Shown here: positions 7,245-15,181 of the stretch, in pieces
Numbering within the stretch: position 1 is the stretch's first letter
Layout: the number at the start of each line of letters is the position of its first letter
NCBI GenBank assembly: GCA_964636385.1
Contig: CAZWSC010000117.1
Span: 1 to 38,956, forward strand
DNA length: 38,956 nt
Reading direction: 5' to 3'
DNA from: CAZWSC01 sp964636385
Lineage (GTDB): Bacteria > Eisenbacteria > RBG-16-71-46 > CAIMUX01
The notes under the pieces: generated by a model
Databases searched by the model: none
The model's input: only the letters and a program-made list of their open reading frames with translations
Told to the model about the DNA's origin: nothing
Made by a program: the position numbers and the translations under genes

Positions 7245-8878
7245 TACGGCTGCCTCCGCCCGCCCGCAGCCGAACGCGCGGAATCGGCATCGGCAGGCCC
7301 GATGGCCGCAGAGTCCGCGGGAGCGCCGCCATCCGTCACGGGCGATACCCGCACCTCCGGGAGCGCTTCCTCATCCGGCCCGGGCGCGGTGACGGGAACC
7401 GGCTCAGGCTCTGGTTCCGGATCAGGCTCAGGTTCAGGCTCCACCAGAAGACCCCTCAGCCCCGTGGTATCAGCCTCCTCCAGAATCAGCAGGTCGAGCG
7501 CGCCACGCGCCTGCGAAGACTCCGGGTATCGGGCGATAAGGCTTCGGAACTCCTCCAGAGCCTCGTCCCGTTCGCCCTCCATCCGGTTCAGCCGTATCCA
7601 TGCCGCGCCGTATGCCGCACGCGGGGCGGTCCTTGATGAGGGAAACTCGTCGATGATCTCCCGATAGGTTATGAGCGCATCCCCGGCCTTGTCCTGCGAG
7701 AAGAGATACAGCTCTGCGATGCGAAGCATGGCATCGGCCTGGATATCCTCGCTGGTGGCGGAGTCCCCGACAGCCTGCACGGAGAGGCTCTCCAGCTGCT
7801 GCAGGTTCCTGGCCCTGGATATCGCCTGCTCCCTGAAAACGCTGCGTCCCGAGAGGCGGCTTGTCTGCTCGTAGGCGGACCGGGCAGCCGCGAGGGAATC
7901 CATGTACACCTCGTATGTGTAACCAACCTGGAACTGCGCCTCCGCGGCCAGTGCCGAGAACGAGAAGTTCTCCACAACCTCCCTGAGCGACTCCAGCGCC
8001 TGCTCGTGCTCACCCATGCTGTTGTACACCCTGGCCAGGCGGATCCTGGCCTGTGCGGGCCATTCCTCCCGCGTCCGCCCGGGCTCCATGTCATCGGGGA
8101 TCAGCCTGTGCAGGATGCGCACCGCCTCTTCGGAGCGGTCCAGACGGACCAGCGCATCGGACATCTTCATCTGCGCTTCACGGTAGACCTCGTCCCTTCT
8201 CGCGGTCCTGGTCAGTTCCTGATACGCCATGTGCGCGCTGTCCGCCCTGCCGTCGTCGAAGTAGAGGTCCCCGATCCTCATCAGTCCCTCTTCGGCCCGC
8301 TCGCTCCCGGGATACTGCCCGATCAGATCACGGAACCGGCGCACCGCCTCGTTCTTATCCCTCCGTATCTCGGCCGCCCGGGCAAGTGTGAAAAGGATGT
8401 CGTCCCTGTGCCTGAAGTCCGGGTCCCGGTCGAGAGCCCGGTTGAACGCGGCCTCCATCTGCTCGAAGTCCTGCCTCTCGTAGTGGCAGAGCCCGCTCAT
8501 GTAGTGGGCCCTGGTTGCGAGCCGGGTGTCGGGATAGTTCGTGATGAGCTCCCTGAACCTCCTAAGGGCCTGCTCATACTCGCGTTTGCCGTAGTAGCTC
8601 GCACCCATGAGGTAGATGGCGTCGTCGACCCAGCGGCTGCCCCCGTGAAAGGTCAGCACCTTGCTGCACTGCTCGATCGCCTGATCGTACCGGCGCACGG
8701 CCTCCGGAGGGAGCATATCCGAGTCGGACTCCCGCACCAGCTTCTCCGCCTGGGCGTAGTAGCGTTTGGCGAAGTAGAAGGTGTTGTAGTAGGCGCACCC
8801 GGCCGAGGCGGCCATGAGGAGGGCCGCCAGAAACCAGACCCGGCGGGTCCATATCGCGCCGGCACCGGAGGTCAGCAC
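7244..8878 (-). CDS. TPR-repeat outer-membrane-type lipoprotein inside the pyr operon
   Basis: This 544-aa protein starts (GTG 8878, AAGGGG upstream) with a lipoprotein signal: basic n-region TRR, hydrophobic h-region, lipobox AASAGC with Cys28. Mature residues begin with CAYYNTFYFAKRYYAQAEK, a start I associate with TPR lipoproteins of FCB-type bacteria. The body (about residues 35-470) is repeated 34-residue helical hairpins of TPR type with GSRWVDDAIYLMGASYYGKREYEQA-like spacing (motif split here), as in BamD/YbgF assembly factors. The tail is a Pro-Glu spacer (PEPEPDPEPEPEPVP) and an acidic/Ala end. It overlaps pyrC by 7 bases and pyrK by 1, so it is translationally coupled to pyrimidine genes. 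Its job is unknown; cell-envelope scaffolding is likely. Confidence 0.85.
   Translation of the reverse strand: MLTSGAGAIWTRRVWFLAALLMAASAGCAYYNTFYFAKRYYAQAEKLVRESDSDMLPPEAVRRYDQAIEQCSKVLTFHGGSRWVDDAIYLMGASYYGKREYEQALRRFRELITNYPDTRLATRAHYMSGLCHYERQDFEQMEAAFNRALDRDPDFRHRDDILFTLARAAEIRRDKNEAVRRFRDLIGQYPGSERAEEGLMRIGDLYFDDGRADSAHMAYQELTRTARRDEVYREAQMKMSDALVRLDRSEEAVRILHRLIPDDMEPGRTREEWPAQARIRLARVYNSMGEHEQALESLREVVENFSFSALAAEAQFQVGYTYEVYMDSLAAARSAYEQTSRLSGRSVFREQAISRARNLQQLESLSVQAVGDSATSEDIQADAMLRIAELYLFSQDKAGDALITYREIIDEFPSSRTAPRAAYGAAWIRLNRMEGERDEALEEFRSLIARYPESSQARGALDLLILEEADTTGLRGLLVEPEPEPDPEPEPEPVPVTAPGPDEEALPEVRVSPVTDGGAPADSAAIGPADADSARSAAGGRRQP
7399..7442 (-). repeat. Pro-Glu/Pro-Asp coding micro-repeat
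   Basis: A short run of near-identical 6-base units (GGCTCA, GGTTCA, GGATCA on the plus strand) encodes alternating Pro with Glu or Asp in the C-terminal region of the TPR lipoprotein. It is a low-complexity linker, in frame and likely prone to length change by slippage. Confidence 0.7.
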
Positions 8879-10248
8879 AGCATGGGTCCCCTTCCCTGCG
8901 ACGATCCTGATGATGAGCCGGACGGCGTGACCGCGGCATGGGTCACGGTTCCGTCAGCGACCGTGAGCAGCACCTTCCCCTTCAGGGTCCAGGACTGGAA
9001 CGGGCAGTTACGCCCCAGGGAGGCGAAGTGCGCCGACTCCACGGTCCAGTCCCAGTTCAGATCGATTACGGTAAGATCTGCCGGCCTGCCGATCTCGAGA
9101 CGGCCGCCGGCAAGGCCGAGGACCCGTCTCGGCGCGACGGACATCCGGTCCACGAGGGTGGACAGGGGCATTCCGGACTGCTCGACGAGCACCTTGTGGC
9201 AGACCCCGAAGGAGGTCTCGAGCCCGATCACACCAAACGGGGCCTGGTCCAGTTCCACATCCTTCAGGACGGGGGCGTGCGGCGCGTGGTCGGTGGCTAT
9301 GCATTCGATCGTACCGTCGAGCACAGCCTCACGCACCGCTTCCACATCCCCGGGGCCCCTCAGCGGCGGGTTCATCTTGAAGGAACTGTCGTATCCACGG
9401 AGGTATTCGTCTGTGAGACAGAGGTAGTGGGGGGCGGTCTCAGCAGTCACCGGGAGACCACTCTCCCTTGCCCTGCGCAGGAGCTGGACACTCCCCCGCG
9501 TGCTTACGTGGCAGAGATGCAGCCGGCATCCTGTCAGCTCCGCAAGCGCCAGGTCGCGCGCAACCCCGATCTCTTCGGACGCGGCCGGAATACCCCGCAG
9601 ACCCAGGATCGAAGACCAGTACCCCTCATGCATCACGCCCCTGCCCCGCAGATCCAGGTCCTCGCAGTGCGAAAGAACGGGCAGGTCGCACATCCGGGCG
9701 TACTCCATCGCGCGGCGGCAGACCTCGCTGTTGCTCACGGGAAGGCCGTCGTCGGATACGGCCACCGCTCCCGCTTCCTTCAACTCGGCCATCTCCGCAA
9801 GGTGCTTCCCTTCCAGGTTCATCGTCATGGCGGCCACCGGATGGATCCTTGTGCCGCACGCCTCGCGTGCCCTTGAGTGCACGAAATCGATCACGGCCCT
9901 GGTGTCGATCCGGATCTTCGTGTTCGGCATGCACGCAACCCCGGTGAAGCCCCCGCGGGCCGCGGCAAGCGCCCCGGTCCGGATCGTCTCGGACTCCTCG
10001 CCTCCGGGCTCCCTCAGGTGTACATGCATATCGAAGAGCCCGGGGAGAACGGCCGAACCGGAGAGGTCCGCCGTCAGATCCGCGTTTCCCGTGAGATTGG
10101 GGGCGATCTCCTTGAGGATACCGCCCTCGATCCGCAGGTCACAACTACCCCGGTCCTCAGCCCCGGGGTCCGCCGGAACCAGATTGCGCAGGAGAATCGT
10201 GCGCGCCCTGCGCCAACGCTCGGAAAGCTCGCTCGCGCCGTTAGCCAT
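8872..10248 (-). CDS. pyrC: Dihydroorotase (type I)
   Basis: This zinc amidohydrolase cyclises carbamoyl aspartate to dihydroorotate. The 458-aa length fits type I enzymes (about 420-450). Seen: LPGLFDMHVHLREPGGE with the HxH metal ligands and the substrate Arg near residue 78, VACMPNT, AVSDDG, LSHCEDLDL (metal His), LHLCHVSTRG (metal His), ETAPHYL, KMNPPLRG, and the catalytic Asp in CIATDHAPH near residue 310. All expected catalytic residues appear present, so this is an active PyrC rather than a PyrX-like partner of ATCase. The start at 10248 has AGGAGG about 10 bases upstream. A 67-base gap separates it from pyrB, with no obvious promoter. Confidence 0.95.
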   Translation of the reverse strand: MANGASELSERWRRARTILLRNLVPADPGAEDRGSCDLRIEGGILKEIAPNLTGNADLTADLSGSAVLPGLFDMHVHLREPGGEESETIRTGALAAARGGFTGVACMPNTKIRIDTRAVIDFVHSRAREACGTRIHPVAAMTMNLEGKHLAEMAELKEAGAVAVSDDGLPVSNSEVCRRAMEYARMCDLPVLSHCEDLDLRGRGVMHEGYWSSILGLRGIPAASEEIGVARDLALAELTGCRLHLCHVSTRGSVQLLRRARESGLPVTAETAPHYLCLTDEYLRGYDSSFKMNPPLRGPGDVEAVREAVLDGTIECIATDHAPHAPVLKDVELDQAPFGVIGLETSFGVCHKVLVEQSGMPLSTLVDRMSVAPRRVLGLAGGRLEIGRPADLTVIDLNWDWTVESAHFASLGRNCPFQSWTLKGKVLLTVADGTVTHAAVTPSGSSSGSSQGRGPMLC

Positions 10249-10315
10249 CCTTGTCAGACCTCCTCAAGACCCGGCGAGGTTCTCCGGTTCGCCTGGCCGG
10301 TTGTAAGCGACTAAG

Positions 10316-11263
10316 CTACTGCGACACCCCTGTGGCGCTGCCGGTTTCGGATCCGCCCCGGATAAGGAAGAGCACGGCCATCCTCACGGCCACGCCGTTC
10401 AGCACCTGGGCCAGGATCACGGAATCGGGCCCGTCCGCCACATCCGAGCTGATCTCCACGCCCCTGTTCATGGGTCCGGGATGCATGACGATCGGGCGCC
10501 CGCTGCGCCTCAGCACATCACTGTCGATGCCGAAGCTGCGGGCATATTCCCGGAGAGACGGGATGAACCCGCTCTGCATCCGCTCGAGCTGCAGGCGCAG
10601 AATCATGACGACATCCGCGCCATCCAGGCCTTCCTGCAGGCTGGTGGTCACCCGCACGCCGGTCCGCTCGATATCGGCGGGAAGCAGGGTCCCCGGCCCG
10701 ACCAGGGTTACCCGCGCACCGACCTTGGAAAGCGCCCAGATATTGGACCGGGCGACCCTGCTGTGGGCGATGTCGCCCACGATTGCCACCTTCAGCCCTT
10801 CCAGATCCGGAAAACGCTCACGGATCGTGTACAGATCGAGCAGGGCCTGGGTGGGGTGTTCGTGGAAGCCGTCCCCGGCGTTGATCACACTCGCATCAAT
10901 CCTGCGGGACAGGAACTGGGCCGCTCCCGAGGAGGAGTGGCGCAGCACCACCATGTCCACCTTCATCGCCTCGATGTTACGCACGGTGTCGACCAGTGTC
11001 TCGCCCTTGGAGACCGACGAGCCAGTGGAGGAGAAGGAGACCGTATCTGCGGAGAGACGCTTGGCGGCCAGCTCGAAGCTGAAGCGCGTCCTGGTGGACG
11101 GCTCGTAGAAGGCGTTGCAGATCGTCACCCCGCGAAGGCTGGGCACCTTCCTGATCGGCCGCTCCAGCACCTCCCGGAATCCCCGGGCGGTATCCAGGAT
11201 GTGCAGGATCTCCTCACGCGAAAGGTCTTCCAGGCCCAGGAGATCCTTCCGGCGGAAAATCAT
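10316..11263 (-). CDS. pyrB: Aspartate carbamoyltransferase catalytic subunit
   Basis: The enzyme condenses carbamoyl phosphate with aspartate, the committed step of pyrimidine synthesis. The 315-aa protein has the carbamoyl phosphate site PSTRTRFSFE near residue 55, SSVSKGETLVDT (the mobile loop), HPTQALLDL, and VGDIAHSRVARSN, followed by the aspartate-domain MHPGPMNRGVEI. No regulatory subunit gene (pyrI) is next to it; with pyrC downstream and PyrR upstream it resembles the unregulated B. subtilis-type trimer. Its ATG overlaps the pyrR stop (ATGA). Confidence 0.97.
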   Translation of the reverse strand: MIFRRKDLLGLEDLSREEILHILDTARGFREVLERPIRKVPSLRGVTICNAFYEPSTRTRFSFELAAKRLSADTVSFSSTGSSVSKGETLVDTVRNIEAMKVDMVVLRHSSSGAAQFLSRRIDASVINAGDGFHEHPTQALLDLYTIRERFPDLEGLKVAIVGDIAHSRVARSNIWALSKVGARVTLVGPGTLLPADIERTGVRVTTSLQEGLDGADVVMILRLQLERMQSGFIPSLREYARSFGIDSDVLRRSGRPIVMHPGPMNRGVEISSDVADGPDSVILAQVLNGVAVRMAVLFLIRGGSETGSATGVSQ

Positions 11264-11847
11264 GCGCTCTCCCCTCCTTTCGCGTCTCCTGCGGGACGGT
11301 CAGCCTCGTCGGTCATCTCATCGATGCTTACTCCGTCGACACCGTCGTCTTCGCGCAGCCTCACCTTCACGAGCTCGCGCCTGGACGTCGGAACATTCTT
11401 CCCCACGAAGTCCGCGCGTATCGGGAGTTCGCGGTGGCCGCGATCCACCAGCACGGCGAGCTGGATGGCGCGGGGGCGGCCGAAGTCCATGACAGCGTCC
11501 ATGGCGGCCCTGATGGTACGGCCGGTGTACAGCACGTCGTCCACAAGGACTATAACCTTGTTGTCCAGGCTGAAGGGGATCTCCGTTGTGCGGACGACAG
11601 GCTGCTGGGCCACCTTCTGCAGATCATCCCTGTACAGCGTGATATCCAGGGCGCCAAGGGGCGGCTCGAGCCCCTCGAACTCCCTGATGTTCTTCTGGAT
11701 CCTCCGGGCGAGGGGAAGCCCGCGGCGGCGGATCCCGATTACACAGACATCCTCGACACCGTGATTCCGCTCCACGATCTCGTGCGAGATGCGGACTATG
11801 GCGCGGCGCATCTCCTCTTCGTTGATGATGTAGGCCTTCTGCTTCAA
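11260..11847 (-). CDS. pyrR: PyrR: RNA-binding pyrimidine operon regulator / uracil phosphoribosyltransferase
   Basis: PyrR binds UMP/UTP-sensitive RNA hairpins in pyr leaders and usually keeps weak UPRTase activity. The 195-aa protein shows INEEEMRRAIVRISHEIVERN, GIRRRGLPLARR, and the PRPP-binding loop VILVDDVLYTGRTIRAAMD, preceded by V (family signature VxxVDDVLxTGRT). The last 20 residues are an acidic/Gly tail. The start is a TTG at 11847: an in-frame TAG lies only three codons upstream, so no other start is possible, and GGGAGG lies about 9 bases before it. The TTG overlaps the stop of a leader ORF (TTGA), so translation may depend on ribosomes ending the leader. Confidence 0.95.
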   Translation of the reverse strand: MKQKAYIINEEEMRRAIVRISHEIVERNHGVEDVCVIGIRRRGLPLARRIQKNIREFEGLEPPLGALDITLYRDDLQKVAQQPVVRTTEIPFSLDNKVIVLVDDVLYTGRTIRAAMDAVMDFGRPRAIQLAVLVDRGHRELPIRADFVGKNVPTSRRELVKVRLREDDGVDGVSIDEMTDEADRPAGDAKGGESA

Positions 11848-12059
11848 GACGTGCTACCTCCCTCAGGTGCTCTCTCCTCAGACGACACACCGCTCCCTGC
11901 GGACGCCGGGCGGGAGAGTTCATCCATGGGCAACCTGCATGTATCCCGGGGACACTCGCGGCCTGATCCGCGCTCGCCGGACGGTGGGAACAGGAGGGGA
12001 TGCGGGAGCGCGGCGCCGGATGCAATCCGGCCTGTCACTCCCTGACGATCTGATTTCAT
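11844..12059 (-). CDS. 71-codon leader ORF overlapping the start of pyrR
   Basis: The ORF opens at ATG 12059, 6 bases after an AAGGAG Shine-Dalgarno (12066-12071), and stops with TGA whose first two bases are the last two of the pyrR TTG start. The predicted peptide begins MKSDRQGVTGRIAS and is rich in Ser, Gly, Pro and Arg, with no domain, signal or membrane segment I recognise. Third-position GC is only about 63 percent, clearly lower than neighbouring genes, so the peptide itself may be unimportant and its translation the point. The SD lies inside the 3' arm of a PyrR-type hairpin. I infer a regulated leader that couples PyrR binding to pyrR translation. It could alternatively be a lineage-specific small protein or spurious. 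Confidence 0.55.
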   Translation of the reverse strand: MKSDRQGVTGRIASGAALPHPLLFPPSGERGSGRECPRDTCRLPMDELSRPASAGSGVSSEERAPEGGSTS

Positions 12060-12067
12060 GGCGGGCT

Positions 12068-12098
12068 CCTTGTCGGGCTCGCGGGACCGACTTAAAGG
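12068..12098 (-). promoter_or_regulatory. PyrR-binding RNA hairpin sequestering the leader-ORF Shine-Dalgarno
   Basis: In the transcript, CCUU (12095-12098) pairs with AAGG (12068-12071). A UAA bulge follows on the 5' side, then GUCGG (12087-12091) pairs perfectly with CCGAC (12072-12076), leaving a 10-base loop with UCCCGCGAG. This matches the PyrR binding-loop consensus UCCNGNGAG known from Bacillus and from the translational sites of actinobacterial pyrR genes. The lower stem uses the AAGG of the AAGGAG ribosome site of the leader ORF, so PyrR bound with UMP should block initiation. A second, bulged hairpin lies just 5' (12104-12121). There is no U-tract after the site, so control looks translational rather than by attenuation. 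Confidence 0.8.
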
Positions 12099-12124
12099 CC
12101 TGGCCCGGGTTGCGAACCGGGCAC

Positions 12125-12157
12125 AAAAAGCATATCCGGAGGCAGACCCTAGCATGC
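12125..12157 (-). terminator. Possible intrinsic terminator after recO (weak)
   Basis: On the minus strand GCATG (12153-12157) can pair with TATGC (12130-12134), with an inner AGG/CCT pair, followed by five T (12125-12129). The stem is short and has an asymmetric internal loop, so efficiency is doubtful. The TATGCT at 12129-12134 could instead be the -10 of a pyr promoter, but no good -35 lies 16-18 bases upstream. Whether the pyr operon has its own promoter or is read through from recO is unresolved. Confidence 0.3.
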
Positions 12158-12177
12158 AGGGGATGGGGGAGCCAGAG

Positions 12178-13053
12178 CTATTCGCCCGGGTGTATGCCCT
12201 TTCTTCCCACCTGCTCACGGGGCTGCAGCGTGTCCAGAACCCGCAGGCCGCGGTAGGCATCCACGTGGACCCGGAGAAACTCCTCCACCAGCCTGTCCAG
12301 GTCCCTGCACCAGGCGGGAGACCTGTACCATCCGTCCGGCGTGTCCGACAGCCTCCCGTTGCCTGACTGCGTTCCCGGCAGCTGCGGACGGGCGGGACCT
12401 GAGGCCATACGGCGCAGTCTCCGCAGCTCCCGCTCCCCCAGACGGATGCCGCCGGCCTCTCCGGCCGAACACCCCGGGCAGACTATTGCCCCCTCGGACG
12501 GAATGAACAACCAGGATACCGGCCTACCGCCTTGCGGACGATCGGAAGACACGGTGGCGGCACGCCTGCACCGGCTGCAGGCGGCCAGCCCCGGGGAGTA
12601 TCCCAGGAACGTGGCGATGCGCAGCTGCAGCCCGCGGAACAGCTCATGCAGCGAATCCGGACGTTCGGTCTCGAGAACCCGGAATCCCCTCAGCACCAGG
12701 CTGAAGAACCCGTCATCGGGTGTCTCCTCCAGGAGCACACGGTCCAGAAACTCCGCCAGGGCGGCAGCCCATTTGTACCGACGGGAGTCAGTCACCAGCC
12801 CGCGAAACTCCTGTTCGAGATTCCCCGACTTCAGAAACTGCAGGTCCCTCCCCGGCCGGAAATACAGGACGTAGCTTGAGAGGTTGAACAGCTCCAGGCT
12901 GGACCCGAACGGGCTCTTCGGATCCCTCGCCCCCTTCGCGATCACGCTGATCTTGCCCAGTTCACGTGTAAGCAGGACGGCCACTCGGCTTGTCTCGCCG
13001 TAGCGGATGTTCCGGATGACGATCCCCTCGCAGTGCACGATCCGGGAGTTCAC
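12178..13053 (-). CDS. recO: DNA repair protein RecO
   Basis: RecO loads RecA onto SSB-coated DNA with RecR and anneals strands. The 291-aa protein begins with the OB-fold start CEGIVIRNIRYGETSRV, followed by GKISVIAKGARDPKSPFG, FNLSSYVLYF and a helical region (AAALAEFLDRVLLEE). A zinc-ribbon follows: CSRC near residue 155 and CPGC near residue 190. The ATG at 13053 overlaps the stop of the upstream CBS-domain gene, and it lies in the phoH-ybeY-CorC-recO order commonly seen around era/recO. The C-terminal 60 residues are less recognisable. Confidence 0.9.
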   Translation of the reverse strand: MNSRIVHCEGIVIRNIRYGETSRVAVLLTRELGKISVIAKGARDPKSPFGSSLELFNLSSYVLYFRPGRDLQFLKSGNLEQEFRGLVTDSRRYKWAAALAEFLDRVLLEETPDDGFFSLVLRGFRVLETERPDSLHELFRGLQLRIATFLGYSPGLAACSRCRRAATVSSDRPQGGRPVSWLFIPSEGAIVCPGCSAGEAGGIRLGERELRRLRRMASGPARPQLPGTQSGNGRLSDTPDGWYRSPAWCRDLDRLVEEFLRVHVDAYRGLRVLDTLQPREQVGRKGIHPGE

Positions 13054-14240
13054 GGCTGGGTTGCCTCTGCCGCGGGAGCAATCTCCGCCCTGAGCCAGAG
13101 GATCCTGCGGTCGGTCCTTCGGATGACCTCCAGCGTCACGCCAGGCAGACGCAGGTCATCACCCTCCTCGGGAATGCGGCCGACGGAGTCCAGGAAGAGC
13201 CCCGCCACCGTCTCGTACTCACCTTCCGGAAGCAGGTCGCCGAACCGTTCGTTGAACTCCTCGACTGTGCACGTTCCGTCCACCCGGTAGGCATCCCCTC
13301 CGATGGCCAGGATCCTGTCACGAACCACCTCGTGTTCGCCCACGAGATCTCCAACCAGAACCTCGATCAGGTCCTCGACCGTGACGAGCCCCGCCATCCC
13401 GCCGAACTCATCCACAACCAGTGCGGCCGGTATCGGTGAGCCGCACAGCTCACCCAGCAGGTTGAAGCCGCTCATGGTTTCAGGAACGATCCTGGCCGGG
13501 CGGACGAACTTCCCGAGAGGCAGATCCGGCGCCTCCGGATGGATCAGGTCCAGGATCCGCACAACCCCGAGGGGTTCGTCGACCGACTCGCCGTAGACAG
13601 GGTAGATGGTGTGCGGGAAGCGGCGGGCCGTTCTGATCGCCTCCCGGACAGTGGTCCTCCCCTCCAGCGCGACCACCTGGGAGCGGGGGATCATGATCTC
13701 CTCCAGGGTCTGTGAGATCAGATCCTCAACGCCCTCTCTCACCGCAGCCGCACCGGGCACCGCCCCGACCGCCCCCTCCTCGGCCCCGGCGGGACCGGCC
13801 CCGGGAACCCGGCCGCGGTCGGGCAGTGCTGCAATCCAGGCAACCCACATCACGAAGCCATGGAGCGGTGCCAGGACCCACCTGCTGTAGCCAGGCCGCC
13901 AGCCGGCCCGGCCCGCATGCCTTCCCCACCAGATGGCCGCAAGCGCGGGTATCGCGCCGGCCGGCAACAGGACAAGGCTCCACGAGGGTCGTGGCACCGG
14001 GAGAAGATCCCTTCCGCCCTGAACCCACACCAGAAGGAGGAGACCGAGCTGAAGCCAGGCCGCAAACCTGACCTCGAGATCCGGGCCGGAGAGTGGACCC
14101 TGGAATGCACCCGGCCGAACCCCTTCGCGCGTCTGCTGTCTCCCCGCACGTGCCGATTCAGCGCCCCGGGCACTGAGATACAGCATCCAGAGGCTGAGAA
14201 CCCAGGCGCCGACCGAGAGGGCGAACTCGAGAGAGATCAT
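13050..14240 (-). CDS. CBS-domain CorC/HlyC-like membrane protein
   Basis: The 396-aa protein has N-terminal hydrophobic segments (about residues 5-25, 60-75, 85-105 and 130-145) in place of a standard DUF21 domain. A CBS pair follows (VEDLISQTLEEIMIPRSQVVALE from about residue 170, split motif; IYPVYGESVDEPLGVV; ALVVDEFGGMAGLVTVEDL near residue 285). A CorC/HlyC-type C-terminal domain ends it (VDGTCTVEEFNERFGDLLP, YETVAGLFLDSVGRIPEEGD, about residues 315-390). Family members are linked to Mg/Co efflux (CorC, PaeA, CNNM), and CBS domains bind adenine nucleotides. It overlaps its neighbours on both sides by 4 bases. The name is by domain only; transport activity is not shown. Confidence 0.85.
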   Translation of the reverse strand: MISLEFALSVGAWVLSLWMLYLSARGAESARAGRQQTREGVRPGAFQGPLSGPDLEVRFAAWLQLGLLLLVWVQGGRDLLPVPRPSWSLVLLPAGAIPALAAIWWGRHAGRAGWRPGYSRWVLAPLHGFVMWVAWIAALPDRGRVPGAGPAGAEEGAVGAVPGAAAVREGVEDLISQTLEEIMIPRSQVVALEGRTTVREAIRTARRFPHTIYPVYGESVDEPLGVVRILDLIHPEAPDLPLGKFVRPARIVPETMSGFNLLGELCGSPIPAALVVDEFGGMAGLVTVEDLIEVLVGDLVGEHEVVRDRILAIGGDAYRVDGTCTVEEFNERFGDLLPEGEYETVAGLFLDSVGRIPEEGDDLRLPGVTLEVIRRTDRRILWLRAEIAPAAEATQP

Positions 14241-15181
14241 GCCTGCCCCCTGTCCCCCGGTTCATCCGCCTTCCCGGGAGAAGGATCTGCGATGTACCTG
14301 AAGATGTCCCCTAGCGTGACCAGGCCCTGGGTACGCCCCATCGCATCCCCGACGATCCCGACATGAGCCCTGTTGCGGCGGAAATCCTCCAGGAGTTGTG
14401 CAGCCGACTGCCCGCGCGGGACCCTGAGCCACCGCCGCAGGTAACTCCGCACCGGCGCATCCCGGGAGTCCTCCAGCGCGAGCGGCACGAGGTCTTTCGC
14501 ATGAACGACGCCCAGAATCCGGTCCGGCGACCCATCCGCAATCACTGGAAGGCGGCTGCGGCGCGTCTCCGCCATCCGCATCAGCGCCTGGCCTGCCGGC
14601 AGCGATCCGTCCACAAAGGCGATCTGGTCGCGGGATGTCATGATCGACTCCAGGGGAAGACTGGTCAGCCCGAGGATCCTGTTGAGCAGAACCTCGGCCT
14701 CGGGGGGAAGCGTTCCCGCATGCCGGCCCGATTCCCCATCCCTCCGGAGGTCACCACCTGCCGGGTCCCATGACCGTTCCGGCCGGGTCTGCCTGCCGCC
14801 TGAAACGGCTGGTGTGCCCGGCGCGGATCCGGCAGCCTCTCCGAACCTCATCCCCTCTGCGATCCTCCTGCCGGCAATGACTGGATCCCTGGCGGAAGCC
14901 CGGTCGCGCCGGCGTGCTGCCAGCAGGTGGACAGCCTCGACCCAGGCTACTCCCAGCAGGAAGACTCCGGCGGCGGCCCCGCCATCCATTCCGGCCCTGC
15001 CGCCGCCCTGCCCGGCAACAACGGCCGCGAACACTCCCCACAGGGAGATGCAGACGAGATGCAGGGCCGTCCTGGCGAGGGTCAGGCCAGTGGTCGAGGC
15101 GCCTGAGTGTCTGTAATCGACGAACGCGCTCACGAACGGCGCCGCCAGTGCGGGGAAGAGCAGGATCAGCCAGGGGTTCAT
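14237..15181 (-). CDS. Second CBS-domain membrane protein, paralogue-like
   Basis: The 314-aa protein has two or three N-terminal hydrophobic segments (NPWLILLFPALAAPFVSAF; ALHLVCISLWGVFAAVVAG; GVFLLGVAWVEAVHLLA), a variable linker rich in Arg/Gly, then a CBS pair: ILGLTSLPLESIMTSRDQ, SRLPVIADGSPDRILGVVHA and RRNRAHVGIVGDAMGRTQGL in the C-terminal half. It lacks the CorC/HlyC C-terminal domain of the next gene. The phrase "LESIMTSRDQIAFVDG" parallels "EEIMIPRSQVVALEG" in the neighbour, suggesting duplication and division of labour, perhaps a heterodimer. It overlaps ybeY and the next CBS gene by 4 bases each. Confidence 0.8.
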   Translation of the reverse strand: MNPWLILLFPALAAPFVSAFVDYRHSGASTTGLTLARTALHLVCISLWGVFAAVVAGQGGGRAGMDGGAAAGVFLLGVAWVEAVHLLAARRRDRASARDPVIAGRRIAEGMRFGEAAGSAPGTPAVSGGRQTRPERSWDPAGGDLRRDGESGRHAGTLPPEAEVLLNRILGLTSLPLESIMTSRDQIAFVDGSLPAGQALMRMAETRRSRLPVIADGSPDRILGVVHAKDLVPLALEDSRDAPVRSYLRRWLRVPRGQSAAQLLEDFRRNRAHVGIVGDAMGRTQGLVTLGDIFRYIADPSPGKADEPGDRGQA

